Source: Anaeramoeba flamelloides (lineage: Eukaryota; Metamonada; Anaeramoebidae). From it: DNA of 64,000 bases. The notes beneath the pieces were generated by a model, which saw only the letters and a program-made list of their open reading frames with translations, did no database searches and had not been told where the DNA came from. Both the position numbers and the translations under genes were made by a program. Of this stretch, positions 61,217-64,000 are shown piece by piece (position 1 is the first letter of the stretch; each line of letters starts with the position of its first letter). The stretch is taken from assembly GCA_027625915.1 (NCBI GenBank), contig JANTQA010000015.1, positions 4,245,001 to 4,309,000 of the forward strand. Reading direction: 5' to 3'.

Positions 61217-64000
61217 CTATAAAATAGATAATAGATTTATCAATTTATTTAAAATAATAATAATAATAATAATAATAAATGGATTAATTAATAAGTGTTA
61301 TAAAATTAAAATTAATAATAAAAATAAAAAAAAAATTAGTTTCAGATGATTAAAGGTTTGGCACTCTACTAATTTATTATAAAACCATAAAAATTAAAAA
61401 AAAAAAAAAAAAGAGTAAAATGGGATAGACTTTATGTGAAGAGCAGTTCGCAAAAAAAAATAATAATTAGATTTTACTCTCATTAATAAATACTCTATCT
61501 TTAGTGATTTGATTCAAATGTTCTATTCATGTGATAAATAGTTTGATAAAATGATTTTTAGAACTTGAAATTAAAGAAAAATTTTATTTATATATGCCAA
61601 AGTGTATGAAAATATTAAAATTTACAATTTCTTTGGAACAATAAATAGTTTTTTTGGTGATAAAATTGTATTTTGTGAGGTATGAAAAAGTAATATTTTA
61701 TCCCAATCTAAACTTTTAAGAGAAAATCAATTTATTTTCAATTTCAAATCACAGAAATCACAGAAACCTAAAATGTTTCTAATTTACAAAAATTTTAAAG
61801 TTTTTGAATATACCATGTATCACTAATTTATAATTCGTAAAAGATCAAACGAACTATCTTAACTCGTATGAAATAAAAATCAATAAGTTATCAAAATATG
61901 AGATTCAGATTTCTTGTGATTTCTGTGATTTGTGTGAATTTTTGCTTTTTCAAAAAGTAATTAAAAGATTAATATTTTCTTTTAACTTTTTTAATGAATA
62001 TTTTTAAAGATCTAAATTCTTTTGGATTTTTTTTTGTTAAAGTTTTATTTTTCCAGGTCAGCCTTCTTTTTCAGAAGCAAAACAAAAAATATTTGTTTGT
62101 AAAAATATTTTTTTTCTCTTTTTTGGCTTCTGAAAACTTTTTTAAGGTAAAAGATTGTAGATCTTAATGCTTAATCGAATTTGGTGTTTCTGAATCCAAG
62201 TTAATTTATGAAGGGATTGATTTAATTGAATTTTCTCTGAAAAAATGAAGATGAATTTTCAATGCAATTTACTTTTAATTTTGAATGAGAATATCCATGT
62301 AATTTTTGAATAGAGATCAAAAAAAAGGATGTTTTGATATGTTAGTATTTATTTGATATTTCATGTTTGAAGACACTCAAATTCTAATTTGTTTTTCTCA
62401 TCTTGACTTACTTTCACAAGTAATTTCTGAAATTAAGCTTTGATTTATTATCTTTTGTTTTGCTTTATCTGGTAGCCCCAAATGATAAAATAGTTAAAGA
62501 AAGTGTTATTGAGATTCAATTAAAAATTTTCTTATTAAAAAAATTTTTTCAAAAATGGAAAAAGTAACATATTTTAACTTTATTCCTGGAATAAAATTAA
62601 AGTCAGGATAGAATGGACTTTATTAGCCTTAAGGTTATTTCCTCGATTAAATTGGATTTATATAAACTTTGTTTTTACACCAAACTTGAAATTTTTTTAA
62701 AATATTTAATTTTTAAATTTTGTAAAAAAACAAAGTTGAAATGATGAATAATTTTCAAATGATTTAAATTAAAAAAAATTCTTTTGTGTATCGAAAAAAG
62801 AAACTCTTTTTCAAAAAAATAGAACACAGTGATTTTTGAATTGTAAAAAAAATTTTCTTCTTAATATTTAATTTGCTGGAAGGGGATGATGGTTAAAAAA
62901 AAAAAAAAATTCACTCAATTTCCCTGATGATTATTACAGAATCTAATATCTTTTTATTTCTCTAAAATTGAATAATTAAACCAAAAGATATTATTAATAA
63001 TAACGGTTGGTCATAATCTTTGAAATTAGATTTCTTATTTTCATTTTTCTTTTTATGAAAATGATTATAAAAATCCGGAACTTTATATTTTTTTTTGAAG
63101 CTTATAAAAAAATGTTTATTGATTTTGTTTCAATAATTATTCTTTAATTCTGATGAATTCTATTTTTTTTTTTTTTTTTGTTTTGTTTTGAATTTCAGAT
63201 TCTTTTCACAAACATATAAATATTTTTTGAATCTTTTATCCCTTTTGTTTGAAATTCTTTAAATGTTCTTTTACTTTTTTATTTTTGAGAAAGTTTTATT
63301 ACATTTTATAAACTATTATCATTTAATAAAAGTTTAAAATGTTTGAACGATATTTTTTGAACAAAATATGTTGTTTTGTTTTTCTCAGTTGAGCAATATT
63401 TCATGATTTTAAAAAGCAATTTTGAAAATAAATTTCTTATCAGAGTTAAAAGGAATATTAATTGTTTTGTATTTTTAAAAATATGAAGCACATCAAATAA
63501 AAGACAAAAAGAGAAATAAAAAAAAAATGATTTGGTAGAGATATTTTTCTCAATCTCTGATTATCTCTATTAGGCCTAAAAGTATTATTATTTGATTTGT
63601 TGTGTGTTTTTAAGTGTGCACCGCAATTTATTTACAAATACTATTATTTTCCAATTAAAAAATGAAATTTTTAGTTCACATTTCAAAATATTTTTCTAGT
63701 TTATAAACTCTTTTTCAAACAAAAGGGCATACCTCTAAAATCATCAATACTATTAAATTTGATTGTTAATAAGATAATTACTTCTTGATGGTTTTCATTT
63801 TAATTATTCATTTTTTCATTTTTTGTTTTTTTTATTTATCGGATATTGAACAGTTGGAAAATGAAAAAACAAGATAAGAAGAAACCAATTTGAAAATAAT
63901 CTACCAGTATAAAAATAGAAACAGTTTAAGTTTGATTTCGAATGAGCTAGATATAGGAATTAAGAAAGAAGGTTATTGGATTGATTTACGGAACAAAGAA
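61217..64000 (-). other. Upstream intron or flank of the Rab gene
   Basis: Begins (on the - strand) as the intron preceding the 61216 exon, which has a TATAG acceptor. No P-loop or WDTAGQE exon could be found to the window edge. It contains an (AAT)n microsatellite (about 61255-61278) and a MITE (61740-61945). The rest is unremarkable A/T-rich DNA. Confidence 0.6.
61740..61945. mobile_element. About 200-base MITE with AAATCACAGAAATCACA ends, copy 2
   Basis: AAATCACAGAAATCACAGAA at 61746 is matched in inverted sense by TTCTTGTGATTTCTGTGATT near 61911-61930. The interior is not inverted. The tip is shared with 14891-15005. Target duplication not resolved. Confidence 0.7.

Overview
This 64 kb window is nuclear DNA of a very AT-rich protist. 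The non-coding DNA is roughly four-fifths A+T with long A and T runs. Genes use the standard stop codons, carry GT-AG introns from about 150 bases to 3.3 kb, and include Dictyostelium-like asparagine, glutamine and acidic runs. The gene set (Alfy/WDFY3-type BEACH protein, LRR-PP2C phosphatase, Rab with a -CC tail, ribosomal uL11) is eukaryotic and fits an amoeboid protist. An amoebozoan or an Anaeramoeba-like lineage is my best guess, held loosely; dictyostelids are less likely because their introns are usually short.

Layout: a secreted cysteine-rich protein (26-655, +); a 7.6 kb gene-poor stretch rich in inverted-repeat elements; RPL12 (8288-9112, +, one intron); a PGM2-type phosphopentomutase/phosphoglucomutase (16940-12000, -, three exons); a myristoylation-motif LRR-PP2C phosphatase (25035-18839, -, two exons); an importin-alpha-like ARM protein (30898-32448, +); a 3,722-residue Alfy/WDFY3-like protein (37996-54443, +, four exons joined here by phase); and the last three exons of a Rab GTPase (61216-58628, -) whose 5' exons lie outside the window. 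All multi-exon models keep frame across every junction I propose.

The genes do not form a pathway. They are ordinary cellular genes: translation, sugar phosphate metabolism, signalling, transport, and autophagy or membrane traffic. The unusual content is of two kinds. First, several proteins keep a family fold but have changed key residues: the PP2C lacks a metal-binding Asp, the importin-alpha-like protein has lost its NLS-binding tryptophans, the Alfy zinc finger has lost the PI3P-binding histidines, and the PGM2 has an N-terminal membrane anchor. Second, long introns and intergenic spaces carry many short inverted-repeat elements with TA, TTA or TTAA flanks and no transposase. One case is a nested insertion whose empty site is preserved in the host element's other arm. 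I found no tRNA, rRNA, CRISPR array or virus-like element.
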